Assembly (NCBI GenBank): GCA_024236175.1
Contig: JACKKY010000001.1
Location: forward strand, 620,001 to 684,000
Source: Novosphingobium sp.
GTDB lineage: Bacteria; Pseudomonadota; Alphaproteobacteria; Sphingomonadales; Sphingomonadaceae
Direction: 5' to 3'
Length of the DNA stretch: 64,000 bases
The position numbers were made by a program, and so were the translations under genes. This document shows, piece by piece, positions 34,000 to 42,028 of this stretch. Every line of letters begins with the position of its first letter. Position 1 is the stretch's first letter. The notes beneath the pieces are model-generated. The model was given only the letters and a program-made list of their open reading frames with translations. It did not search any database and was not told the origin of the DNA.

Positions 34000-34212
34000 C
34001 TACTCCACTTCGCTACGCTTGCGGGCGTTCACGGTAATCGGAAGCTTGGTATCGGCCGCCATTTCCGGAAGGTCGAGAATCCAGCCGTTGGCAAGCCTGA
34101 CCCACCCACCCCACAGTGTATCGAGCTCGGTCTCGACGACCGGTTCTTCCAGGTCCTTCTTGGGCACATAGGCGGACAATGCGCCCTCGGCTCTGCGGAT
34201 CATCACTTTCAT
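34000..34212 (-). CDS. nifT: NifT/FixU
   Basis: 70 residues: MKVMIRRAEGALSAYVPKKDLEE, here in part, and the NifT hallmarks WGGWVRLANGW and LPITVNARKRSEVE. NifT/FixU is a small conserved nif accessory protein whose loss has little effect in tested organisms. Its ATG overlaps the TGA of the LRV gene (34209-34212). Confidence 0.93.
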   Translation of the reverse strand: MKVMIRRAEGALSAYVPKKDLEEPVVETELDTLWGGWVRLANGWILDLPEMAADTKLPITVNARKRSEVE

Positions 34213-35042
34213 GGCTGGGGCTCCGTGTCGGATTGGTCGGGATCGTGCAGGCGCAGGATCCTCGCGCCCGGTTCGATGTGGTGGGCAAGTTCGGGAATGT
34301 GGCCGATACGTTCGCGGGCAAGCTCCCGGATTGCGTCTTCGGGGTCGTCGAGAAGCGCGACGAGCTCCTCCTCGGCGATCCTTTCGGCGACCGCGTAGCG
34401 AACGCGAAAATCGCTGTCGTTCAACAGCAGGCCGAGCTGTGCCAAGGGCAGTCGTTCGGCCACTGCGCGCCGTACCAGCGGATCCGGGTCGAACGCCATG
34501 TCGGGCAAGGCGCGATGATCGATCCGCCGCGCGACCCAGACCCGAACCTCGGGATCGGGATCGTGCTGGACAAGCGGCAACAACTCGATCGGCATGCGCC
34601 GGACCGCCGTCAGCCGGACCATATATGCTTCGTCACTGATTGCCGGCATCAGGTCCTTCCCGTTCAGGCGGGAAGCCGCGGCGATACGTACATCGACGTC
34701 ATCGTCCCTGATCATGTCGCGAATCCGTTCTTCGGGAAGCCGCAGCGTGGCCATGGCGCGGACTTCGGGCTCAGGATCGGCAAGCAACGGCGACAGGCGA
34801 AAGACGTTGGCATACCGCGCCGCGCCGGCCCGCACTTCGAAGTAGGGGTGATCGAGATACTGGTCGGCAAGGTCCGGATTCCCCTTGAGGAAACGATCGA
34901 CGCGCCGGGCGCGACGATCGCGGATGCAGGCCTTGCCCTTGGCGCAAAGCCCCATCGCGTTGATCGCCTGATGGTCGCATTCGCGACAGCGTATCGGCTT
35001 GCCTTTCCAGTCGAGTGTGGCGGCAAGGTCATCGTCCGTCAT
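34209..35042 (-). CDS. 4Fe-4S leucine-rich-variant (LRV) repeat protein
   Basis: 277 residues from ATG 35042 (a TTG 21 bases upstream is possible). The N-terminal cysteine cluster C-x2-C-x10-C-x5-C (CRECDHQAINAMGLC then KGKAC) should hold a 4Fe-4S centre. Then come about eight LRV/HEAT-like repeats (for example DPDPEVRVWVARRIDHRAL; DPLVRRAVAERLPLAQL). The structure of this type was first seen in the Azotobacter LRV protein encoded among nif genes. Role unknown, probably protein contact or redox sensing in nif assembly. It follows fdxN after 34 bases. Confidence 0.88.
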   Translation of the reverse strand: MTDDDLAATLDWKGKPIRCRECDHQAINAMGLCAKGKACIRDRRARRVDRFLKGNPDLADQYLDHPYFEVRAGAARYANVFRLSPLLADPEPEVRAMATLRLPEERIRDMIRDDDVDVRIAAASRLNGKDLMPAISDEAYMVRLTAVRRMPIELLPLVQHDPDPEVRVWVARRIDHRALPDMAFDPDPLVRRAVAERLPLAQLGLLLNDSDFRVRYAVAERIAEEELVALLDDPEDAIRELARERIGHIPELAHHIEPGARILRLHDPDQSDTEPQP

Positions 35043-35076
35043 GGCTCGGAAGGCGGCTGGCAAGGCGCAGGTCAGC

Positions 35077-35271
35077 TCAGGCCGGGACGCAGGTCTTGGG
35101 AACGGGGCAAACGGTGTCGCACTGCGGGTGATCGAAATGTCCCTCGCACTCAGTGCACTTCGCAGGATCGATGATGAACGTGTCGCCCTTCATCGAAATC
35201 GCCGCATTGGGGCATTCGAATTCGCATGCGCTGCAGCCCGTGCACTGCGAGGCGATAATCTTGTAGGCCAT
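35077..35271 (-). CDS. fdxN: FdxN-type 2[4Fe-4S] ferredoxin, copy heading the LRV operon
   Basis: 64 residues with CTGCSACEFECP and CTECEGHFDHPQCDTVCP motifs. ATG 35271 is chosen over ATG 35289 because AGGAG lies 8 bases before it and because MAYKIIASQC aligns with the paralogue at 31123-31341. Electron donor for nif maturation or nitrogenase by family. First gene of the operon fdxN-LRV-nifT-SIR2-like, under its own sigma-54 promoter. Confidence 0.92.
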   Translation of the reverse strand: MAYKIIASQCTGCSACEFECPNAAISMKGDTFIIDPAKCTECEGHFDHPQCDTVCPVPKTCVPA

Positions 35272-35345
35272 GATACTCTCCTGGTTCATGCCATGGACCG
35301 GGTTTCAGGCCCTTGCTTGCGGCAAGACCCGTCGGCAGGAGAAAA

Positions 35346-35360
35346 GCACGAACCATGCCA
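35346..35360 (-). promoter_or_regulatory. Sigma-54-like promoter of the fdxN-LRV operon
   Basis: Minus strand TGGCATGGTTCGTGC: GG and GC dinucleotides with the required 10-base spacing, two mismatches to the optimal TGGCACG-N4-TTGC. It lies 74 bases before the fdxN ATG. Confidence 0.7.
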
Positions 35361-35403
35361 ATTCAGCGAATGGCGGAGTTCTGCGGTTTTCCAGGATCCG
35401 AAT

Positions 35404-35419
35404 TGTCGCAATTGCGACA
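35404..35419. promoter_or_regulatory. NifA upstream activator site for fdxN-LRV operon
   Basis: TGTCGCAATTGCGACA is TGT-N10-ACA within the perfect palindrome TTGTCGCAATTGCGACAA (35403-35420). It lies 43 bases upstream of the -24 element and shares TTGTCGC with the nifB site. Confidence 0.8.
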
Positions 35420-35420
35420 A

Positions 35421-35769
35421 TGGGTGTCGCCCTTCGCCCAACGCCACGGCGTGTTTCGGCCTTTTCGGGAACGGCCGCAGGCGGAGCCGGGGCTGCAGCC
35501 TGGCACCGGAACTTCGGCACGCCGACTGCCGCGCGGTTAGCGCCAATCGTGAACAAGCGGGCCGTTTGCGTTAACCATCTCCGCCAACGCTGCCCAGGCA
35601 TCGAAGTTACACCAACTTGTAGTTTCAGCTAGCGCGGTATTGTTCTCGGCGAAGTCCCGCGACCGATCCCCGGCGCTTCGGGCGATCTCGACAAGGGCGG
35701 CGACAAGATGCCAGATTGGCCTCGACGGCTCAGGCTCAAGAACGCCTTGCGGATTGTGGAGAGGCAACC
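35421..35769. other. Intergenic stretch, no gene recognised
   Basis: 349 bases between the NifA site and the VOC gene. Short open frames occur on both strands, but none has family resemblance or a good ribosome site. It marks the border of the nif block. Confidence 0.5.
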
Positions 35770-36219
35770 ATGCCATTGAAGTTCAACCATGTCGGCATCT
35801 CCGTGTCGAACATCGAACACTCGATCGAATTCTATCGCGAAATGCTCGGGATGGAGCAGCTTTGCGAGGTGTTTCCGTTTGGCGGGGAACAATTTTCCGA
35901 AATCCTTGACCTGCCCGACGTCGCAGGGCGCATGTGCATGATCGGAAAGGACAATCTCCAGCTCGAGCTGTTTGAGTTCACCAATCCGGAACCAACACGG
36001 AAGAACCCGGAATACCCGGTGAGCGATCACGGCTATTCGCATTTCGGCGTCGAGGTGGACGATATCCACGCCACCTACGAGAAGCTGCTTGCGGCAGGTG
36101 TGCGGATCCACAGCCCGGTCATGACATTCGTGGGAGGCGGGATGCGGGCGGCCTATTGCCGCGACCCGGACGGCAACGTCTTCGAGTTGCTGCAGCCCGG
36201 CGACCCGCAGGAGCAATAG
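35770..36219 (+). CDS. VOC (glyoxalase/bleomycin resistance) family protein
   Basis: 149 residues in two beta-alpha-beta-beta-beta units. Probable metal ligands are His in FNHVGIS, Glu in LQLELFEF, His in SHFGVEV and Glu in NVFELLQ, so this is a metal-binding VOC enzyme. ATG 35770 has GGAGAGG upstream. Close relatives act on lactoylglutathione, methylmalonyl-CoA or aromatic substrates; none can be chosen from sequence. Stands alone after the nif block on the opposite strand. Confidence 0.88.
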   Translation: MPLKFNHVGISVSNIEHSIEFYREMLGMEQLCEVFPFGGEQFSEILDLPDVAGRMCMIGKDNLQLELFEFTNPEPTRKNPEYPVSDHGYSHFGVEVDDIHATYEKLLAAGVRIHSPVMTFVGGGMRAAYCRDPDGNVFELLQPGDPQEQ

Positions 36220-36315
36220 GCCAGCGACGAAGTCGTTACACTGCCATCGAATCCATTTACTTTGCCCGTCGCACTGGCCTAGCCTTTCGCTTGTTCAGAT
36301 CGGGAGAGTCCATTC

Positions 36316-36840
36316 ATGTCCGTTTCGCTTCACGCCGCCACGGTGGGTACATTTCTGCAGATCCTGCCTTCCGTTTCGGGTCTGGTCGACAAGGCCGAAG
36401 AGCATTGCCGGGCGAATGGTCTGGAAGCCGAGGCGTTGACCGGCGCCCGGCTCGCGGAGGATCAGTGGACCTTCGCCAAGCAGGTCTTCGAATGCGGCCA
36501 TCATTCCTCCCGGGCGATCGAAGGCGTGCGAGCCGGCGTATTCGAGCCCGAACTGCACGAAGTCCCGCTCGATTTCGCATCGCTGCGCAAGGAACTGGCC
36601 GATGCGATCGTGCTCCTGCAGGGCGTCGAGCCTGCCGAAATTGACGGCATGGTCGGGCGCGACATGCGCTTCGCATTCGGCGGCAAGGTCAGGATGGAAT
36701 TTGCCGTCGAAGACTTCCTGCTGAGCTTTTCCGTTCCCAACTTCTTTTTCCACGCAACGACGGCCTACGACATCCTGCGCAACCAGGGGCTGCCGATCGG
36801 CAAGATGGACTATCTGGGGCGCCCGCGCACGAAGGCTTAG
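36316..36840 (+). CDS. DUF1993 family protein
   Basis: 174 residues, four-helix-bundle type. Marks are MSVSLHAATVGTFLQILPSV at the start, RLAEDQWTFAKQV, and NFFFHATTAYDILRNQGLPIGKMDYLG at the end, given in part. Relatives are DinB-like but of unknown activity. GGGAGAG lies before ATG 36316. It follows the VOC gene by 96 bases. Confidence 0.88.
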   Translation: MSVSLHAATVGTFLQILPSVSGLVDKAEEHCRANGLEAEALTGARLAEDQWTFAKQVFECGHHSSRAIEGVRAGVFEPELHEVPLDFASLRKELADAIVLLQGVEPAEIDGMVGRDMRFAFGGKVRMEFAVEDFLLSFSVPNFFFHATTAYDILRNQGLPIGKMDYLGRPRTKA

Positions 36841-36889
36841 CGGCCCCCAATCCTTAACGGCAAATCACTGAAATGACGGGATTTCTGCA

Positions 36890-36918
36890 GGGCAGCGGCT
36901 GAAAAGCAGTGCCCTTTT
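36890..36918 (+). terminator. Possible rho-independent terminator after the DUF1993 gene
   Basis: GGGCA and TGCCC arms enclose an inner CTG/CAG pair, followed by TTTT. Short, imperfect stem 50 bases after the DUF1993 stop. Confidence 0.4.
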
Positions 36919-37000
36919 CCTGCCAGACAGAGTTTATATTTTCTAAATCATTGTCCTGTAGACTTTGCGGCCAAGAAGCGCGGGATGCAGACAACAGAAC

Positions 37001-38269
37001 ATGCGGGATGCCGGTTTCCTTGATCGAAGCGAGCCGATCGCAAACACGCTGAATCGCGTGATCTTTGCCCTGCCGATTCTCACCGGCTTGAGCCTGCTGT
37101 CGGCATTGACCTTCATGAGCGACCATCCGCAGCCCGCCATCATCACTGCGCTCGCCTCCCTCGCCTTTTCGATATTTTTCGGAGTCCTGCTGGAACGCGG
37201 ATCCGTGAAGGAACTGAATGCGCGGAAGGCCATGGTCGAAGAGTCCCTGCGGGCCCATCACCAGATGGAAGAGCTCTTCGCGATGACCGACATGCTGCAG
37301 GCGGCCGACGATCACGAGGACGCCGGGGCCGTGCTGATGGCCACGGGTCAGAGGCTGCTGCCCGATTACAGCGGCGCGCTGTATGTATTCAACAACTCCC
37401 GCGACCGGCTGGATCTCGCCACGTCCTGGAGCGCACATGGCGAGTTCGACCCGCCGGAGACCCTGCTTCCGTCAAGCTGCTGGGCGCTCAAGCGCGGCAA
37501 GCCGCATATCAACGATCCGAGCGAAAACACGCTCTGCTGCGCGCACGCAACCGGCAACGCGGCGACGCTGGAAGTTCCGATGATGGCGCGCGGCTCCGTG
37601 CATGGCCTGCTGGTGCTCGCCATCGAGAGCGAAGACTCGTTCAAGCGGCTTAAGATGGTGCGCCGCCTGGCCCGCGCGATCGCCGATTCCATCTCACTGG
37701 CCCTGTCCAACATCGCCCTGCGCGAAAAGCTGCGCACCCAGTCGCTGCGCGACCCGCTAACCGGCCTCTACAACCGGCGCTACATGGAAGACGCATTGAG
37801 CCGCTACGTCAGCCTTGCCGAACGCAACGGCGGCGCGACCTCGGTCGTGATGATCGACCTGGACAACTTCAAGCGGCTCAACGACGAGAACGGCCACGCC
37901 AAGGGCGATGCCGTCCTGTGCGACGTTGCGGCCCAGCTTGTCGCCGCGTTACGTCCGTCGGATGTGGTCAGCCGCTACGGCGGCGAGGAACTGGTGGTGA
38001 TCCTCCCCAATTGCGGCATTGAGGACGCGCAGCTCAAGGCGGAAATGCTGAGGGCCCGGATCGAGGGACTGAGCGAGGCGCACAACATTCCCATCAGCGC
38101 GTCGCTCGGCGTCGCCAGCATTCCGGAAACTTCCACCAGCCCGAGCGACATCCTGCCCATGGCCGATGCTGCCCTCTATGTCGCAAAGCAGGCCGGTAAG
38201 AACTGCGTTCGCATCGCCGACCGCCGCTCGGGACAGGACGGAGGCCAGCCGCGCCTCGCCGTCGGTTAG
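37001..38269 (+). CDS. Membrane-bound GAF-GGDEF diguanylate cyclase
   Basis: 422 residues from ATG 37001. Two transmembrane helices (about 20-40 and 48-66), a coiled linker, a GAF-like domain (about 95-225) and a C-terminal GGDEF domain with active-site motif RYGGEEL. An RxxD inhibitory site (RPSD) lies five residues before it, so product inhibition by c-di-GMP is likely. NRRYMEDAL and DLDNFKRLNDENGHAKGD are the other conserved points. It makes c-di-GMP at the membrane in answer to an unknown signal. A PilZ protein at 47424 could be one receptor. Confidence 0.9.
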   Translation: MRDAGFLDRSEPIANTLNRVIFALPILTGLSLLSALTFMSDHPQPAIITALASLAFSIFFGVLLERGSVKELNARKAMVEESLRAHHQMEELFAMTDMLQAADDHEDAGAVLMATGQRLLPDYSGALYVFNNSRDRLDLATSWSAHGEFDPPETLLPSSCWALKRGKPHINDPSENTLCCAHATGNAATLEVPMMARGSVHGLLVLAIESEDSFKRLKMVRRLARAIADSISLALSNIALREKLRTQSLRDPLTGLYNRRYMEDALSRYVSLAERNGGATSVVMIDLDNFKRLNDENGHAKGDAVLCDVAAQLVAALRPSDVVSRYGGEELVVILPNCGIEDAQLKAEMLRARIEGLSEAHNIPISASLGVASIPETSTSPSDILPMADAALYVAKQAGKNCVRIADRRSGQDGGQPRLAVG

Positions 38270-40176
38270 GCGGGTTCCCTGTCGGCAACGCTCTTTTCGA
38301 GCACGGCCGTGATTTTCTCTTCATCGGCCAATTCATAGCGGCAACCTGCGGCGTCCAACGCAGCACACAGACCCGGTGCGCACTCTACCGGCGGCCGTGC
38401 CAACAGGATACGTCCACAGGCAGGCGCGATCATCGTGAACAGCCGACCCAAAGTGGTTTCATGCTCATCTCGGGTATTGCCCCCCGTCAGCTCAGGGATG
38501 TCGCCCGAGAGCACCAGCGTATCGACATGCGGTAGCGGCAGGCCGGTGCCGAGTGGGGAATCGTCGCCGATAGCAAAGATCAGTGCGTCCAGCTCACGCC
38601 TCGATGAAAGCAGGCGAGCTCCGCGCATCAGCGGCGCTCCGCCGGCGAGCAGCCTCTCGCCGTTCAGGAAGGTGCCGTCTTGGCCGTGCCTTCCGACTGT
38701 CAGCCCCTGGTCCTTGAAATGCGCCTCGATCCAACGGGCCGTCGCCTCGGCTGTATTCCCGCCCAACGTCGCGATGACCGGGACCTTGCCGCTGCCGCCA
38801 AGCAACCCGTCCAGGATCAACCGATAGACCGACAGCGGGTCCTGCCCACCGACCTGAGGCTGCGCGTTGACCTCGCAGATCGCGCCACCGGTTTCCAGCC
38901 ACGAGCACGAGATGTCGGGAAGCAGGACATCCACCCCGGCGAGATCGAGCCGGAGCACATCCGCCGCCGCGGCCGCCAGCCGGGCATTGTCCGGGTGGAC
39001 CTTGTCGGTGACGTCGATAGCGCGTCCCCCGACGGCGACGTTCGAAGCCCGCCGCAGCCGCACGAAACGCCCTGCTTCGGGAATCGCGTCGGCGATGAGG
39101 CCATCCCGGGCCAGCAGGGCGTCCGCTTCGGCATCGAGTGCCAGCAGCTTGAGCGGCGTATTCACACCGTCTCCCCGCTCCGGATCGAGATTGGCCTGCT
39201 CGACGAGCTGCGCGACGGACAGTCGCCCATCGCCCGTCACACCGGCTGGCTCCTTGATGCATGCCCAGATCAGACGCCCCCGGAACACCATCAGCCGGTA
39301 ATCGTGCCCGGGAACGAATTCCTCCACGAGAATGCGAGAGGACAGTTTGCGGGCCGCTGCAAACGCCTCGCGAACTTCCGCTTCGCTGCGCAGGTCGGGC
39401 GCGACGCCCGCTCCGCCATCGAGATCGGCCGGCTTGACCACGACCGGATAGGAGAGGCGGGCGGCGATCCTCACGGCATCGTCTTCGCTGGAAGCCAGAC
39501 GCTGTTCGGGAACCGGCAGCCCCATGCTGCGCAGCGCCGCCGCGGTGAGCGTCTTGCTTCGCGCCAGTCGTGCCCCGATCGAAGACGTGTGCTCGGTGAT
39601 CGTGCTGTCCATCTGCACGGAATGGCGCCCGATTCCGAACTGGAAGACGAGGTTGGAAATCTGCTGGATGGCGATCCCGGCGCGAAAGGCAGCCTCGAGC
39701 AAATGCGCGCGATAGGGCCCGATCCGCAGCGCGGCAAGGCTGGCTTTGGCGGCCTGGGCCATCGCAGCGCGACGGGGGTCGTCATCGGGCAAGTCGACAT
39801 GCGCGGAAAGCAGGCCGGCCAGATCGGCAAGCGGCCGTAAGGCATGATGCAGGGCCGGTACGATGCAGAGGTCCGCGTCCGCCGAGTGCGAAATCACCCG
39901 AGGCGCGGACAATTCCGGCAGGCCGGCAATCGCCTGCACATGGGAAACCAGACCGAGAAACCATAGGGTCCCGCCTTCGACGGTGTCTGCAAAACACGCG
40001 GCGTCGAAAGGCGCCGGGGGACCCGCCTCACCGTCATCCAGCATGGCAAGAAAGCTGTCGGAAAGCTCCTGGCGCCGCGAAGGTGCCATGGCCGGGCACG
40101 AGAGCGCCAGCCTGACTGCGGGAAGCCTTTCGCCGTAGCCGAAGCCCGGCAGGAATTTCGGTGGTTCAAGCAGCAT
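38266..40176 (-). CDS. ATP-grasp enzyme, cyanophycin-synthetase-like
   Basis: 636 residues. A ~200-residue N-terminal domain precedes an ATP-grasp core (SKTLTAAALRSMGLPVPE, YPVVVKPADLDGGAGV, ILVEEFVPGHDYRLMVFRG, then DVLLPD...ICEVNAQPQ with the metal ligands). This order matches the central ATP-grasp of CphA cyanophycin synthetase, but the C-terminal ~150 residues are not a Mur-ligase domain with its P-loop, so it cannot be a complete CphA. Probably an ATP-dependent carboxylate-amine ligase for a peptide-like product. It converges with the GGDEF gene (overlapping ends) and diverges from the MoxR gene. Confidence 0.78.
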   Translation of the reverse strand: MLLEPPKFLPGFGYGERLPAVRLALSCPAMAPSRRQELSDSFLAMLDDGEAGPPAPFDAACFADTVEGGTLWFLGLVSHVQAIAGLPELSAPRVISHSADADLCIVPALHHALRPLADLAGLLSAHVDLPDDDPRRAAMAQAAKASLAALRIGPYRAHLLEAAFRAGIAIQQISNLVFQFGIGRHSVQMDSTITEHTSSIGARLARSKTLTAAALRSMGLPVPEQRLASSEDDAVRIAARLSYPVVVKPADLDGGAGVAPDLRSEAEVREAFAAARKLSSRILVEEFVPGHDYRLMVFRGRLIWACIKEPAGVTGDGRLSVAQLVEQANLDPERGDGVNTPLKLLALDAEADALLARDGLIADAIPEAGRFVRLRRASNVAVGGRAIDVTDKVHPDNARLAAAAADVLRLDLAGVDVLLPDISCSWLETGGAICEVNAQPQVGGQDPLSVYRLILDGLLGGSGKVPVIATLGGNTAEATARWIEAHFKDQGLTVGRHGQDGTFLNGERLLAGGAPLMRGARLLSSRRELDALIFAIGDDSPLGTGLPLPHVDTLVLSGDIPELTGGNTRDEHETTLGRLFTMIAPACGRILLARPPVECAPGLCAALDAAGCRYELADEEKITAVLEKSVADREPA

Positions 40177-40325
40177 GAAGGGCCTTCGGTTGGCGGAAGT
40201 GGGCCATTCACCGGCGCAGGTCAATCCTGAGCGAGAGCGAGCGCGCTTCGGCACAATTGCCGCTTGCCTCGCTGCAGCGCACAACCTAACCGAGTCCGCG
40301 AAGCCAAAAGCAACAGGATGGAACA

Positions 40326-41174
40326 ATGCAGCGTTTCGAAGGCACCAGCAGCTACGTCGCCACCGAAGATCTCAAGGTCGCGGTCAATGCGGCAGTGACG
40401 CTTCGCCGGCCGCTGCTGGTGAAAGGCGAGCCGGGTACCGGCAAGACCGTGCTGGCGCAGGAAGTCGCTTCTGCAATGGGCGCGCCGCTGATCGAATGGA
40501 ACGTCAAGTCAACCACCAAGGCCCACCAGGGACTCTACGAATACGACGCCGTCGCCCGCCTGCGCGACGGCCAGCTCGGCGACGAGCGGGTCCACGACAT
40601 TTCGAATTACATCAAGCGCGGCAAGCTTTGGGACGCCTTCACTTCGAAGAAGCTGCCGGTGCTGCTGATCGACGAGATCGACAAGGCGGACATCGAGTTC
40701 CCGAACGACCTGCTGCAGGAACTCGACCGGATGAGTTTCGACGTCTACGAAACCGGCGAACGGATCGAGGCGAAGGAACGCCCGATCGTCGTGATCACTT
40801 CCAACAACGAGAAGGAACTGCCTGACGCGTTCCTGCGCCGCTGCTTCTTCCACTACATCAAGTTCCCCGACCGCGAGACGATGCAGGCGATCATCGACGT
40901 CCACTTCCCGGACATCCAGAAGACGCTGGTCGCCAAGGCGATGGACATCTTCTACGAGATCCGGGACGTGCCGGGCCTCAAGAAGAAGCCTTCGACCAGC
41001 GAACTGCTCGACTGGCTGAAGCTGCTGATGAACGAGGACATGCCGCTCGACGTGCTGCAGAACCAGGACCCGACCAAGGCGATCCCGCCGCTCCACGGCG
41101 CGCTGCTCAAGAACGAGCAGGACGTGATGCTGTTCGAGCGGCTGGCTTTCATGTCGCGGCGCCAGGGAGGATAG
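40326..41174 (+). CDS. MoxR-family AAA+ ATPase (CoxD-like)
   Basis: 282 residues: Walker A GEPGTGKTVL (residues ~38-47), Walker B PVLLIDEIDKAD, sensor region VVITSNNEKELPDAFLRRC with the arginine finger. The C-terminal lid region includes GLKKKPSTSELLDWLK, a MoxR/CoxD signature. Known relatives with a VWA partner act as chaperones that insert metal or activate enzymes; CoxD handles the Mo-Cu carbon monoxide dehydrogenase. Here the VWA partner is at 42029, with two GFA genes between, all on one strand. Confidence 0.92.
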   Translation: MQRFEGTSSYVATEDLKVAVNAAVTLRRPLLVKGEPGTGKTVLAQEVASAMGAPLIEWNVKSTTKAHQGLYEYDAVARLRDGQLGDERVHDISNYIKRGKLWDAFTSKKLPVLLIDEIDKADIEFPNDLLQELDRMSFDVYETGERIEAKERPIVVITSNNEKELPDAFLRRCFFHYIKFPDRETMQAIIDVHFPDIQKTLVAKAMDIFYEIRDVPGLKKKPSTSELLDWLKLLMNEDMPLDVLQNQDPTKAIPPLHGALLKNEQDVMLFERLAFMSRRQGG

Positions 41175-41175
41175 G

Positions 41176-41607
41176 ATGACGCACACCGGCGGATGCTTTT
41201 GCGGGCAGGTCCGGTTCACGATCGACGCAGAACCGGTCGGCTCGCGGATGTGCTGGTGCCGTGACTGCCAGCGCATCGCCAGCGGTTCGGCCACCGTCAA
41301 CGTGCTGTTTCCCGAGGAAGCCGTTCACTTTCAGGGCGACATCACCACTGTCGAGAAGGTGGCCGACAGCGGCAACACGGTCGAACGCGGGTTCTGCCCC
41401 AAATGCGGATCGCAGCTGTACAGCAAGACGGTCAAGCCCAAGGGCATGCCGATGCGGGTGCGCGCCGGAACGCTGGACGATCCGGAGCTGATGGCGCCGC
41501 AATCGATCATCTGGGCCTCCAGCGCGCCGAGCTGGGCGATGCTCGATCCGGACATCCCGCATCATCCGAAAGGGCCGCCGGCCCCGCCGGCCGGAGGCGC
41601 AGGATGA
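41176..41607 (+). CDS. GFA family zinc protein 1
   Basis: 143 residues. Glutathione-dependent formaldehyde-activating (GFA) fold with zinc ligands in GGCFCGQVRF, MCWCRDCQRI and GFCPKCGSQLY. Family enzymes bind glutathione or act on C1 adducts, but most members have no proven activity. It begins 1 base after the MoxR stop and overlaps the next GFA gene by 4 bases, so all are in one operon. Confidence 0.9.
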   Translation: MTHTGGCFCGQVRFTIDAEPVGSRMCWCRDCQRIASGSATVNVLFPEEAVHFQGDITTVEKVADSGNTVERGFCPKCGSQLYSKTVKPKGMPMRVRAGTLDDPELMAPQSIIWASSAPSWAMLDPDIPHHPKGPPAPPAGGAG

Positions 41608-42023
41608 CCTACACCGGACGCTGCGCCTGCGGAACCGTCACCGCCACGATCTCCGGCGAACCGGTCGGCGTGCGGCAATGCTGGTGCCGCCAGTGCCAGC
41701 AGGCGGCGGCGGGCGGACCGACGAACAACGCGATGTTCCTGACCAAGGATGTCGAAATGTCCGGCGAGCTGGGTCGGTTCCAGACCCCGGCTGCCAGCGG
41801 CAACACACTGAACCAGTATTTCTGCCCGAATTGCGGCACGCAGGTTTACGGCCAGTCTTCTGCACGCCTCCACATGCGTTCCTTCCGCCTCGGCTTCCTC
41901 GACGAGGGGCACGGCCTGCGGCCCGATACCGCGATCTGGCTGGAAGACGCTCCCGACTGGGCCGTGATCGATCCCTCACTGGAAACCTTCCACCGGCAAC
42001 CGCCTCCGCCAAAGACGGACTGA
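41604..42023 (+). CDS. GFA family zinc protein 2
   Basis: 139 residues, paralogous to the gene before it: GRCACGTVTATI, QCWCRQCQQA and YFCPNCGTQVYG hold the zinc cysteines. Start overlaps the stop of GFA 1 (ATGA). A tandem duplication between moxR-like and VWA genes suggests a client or helper of that chaperone pair; that is inference. Confidence 0.9.
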   Translation: MTYTGRCACGTVTATISGEPVGVRQCWCRQCQQAAAGGPTNNAMFLTKDVEMSGELGRFQTPAASGNTLNQYFCPNCGTQVYGQSSARLHMRSFRLGFLDEGHGLRPDTAIWLEDAPDWAVIDPSLETFHRQPPPPKTD

Positions 42024-42028
42024 ACGCC

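Noticed and set aside
35424..35436. Second NifA-like site beginning TGTCGCCCTTCGC
   Set aside because: The right half is CCA, not ACA, at the required spacing.
35537..35776. 79-codon minus-strand frame before the VOC gene
   Set aside because: Overlaps the VOC start and ribosome site, no family resemblance.
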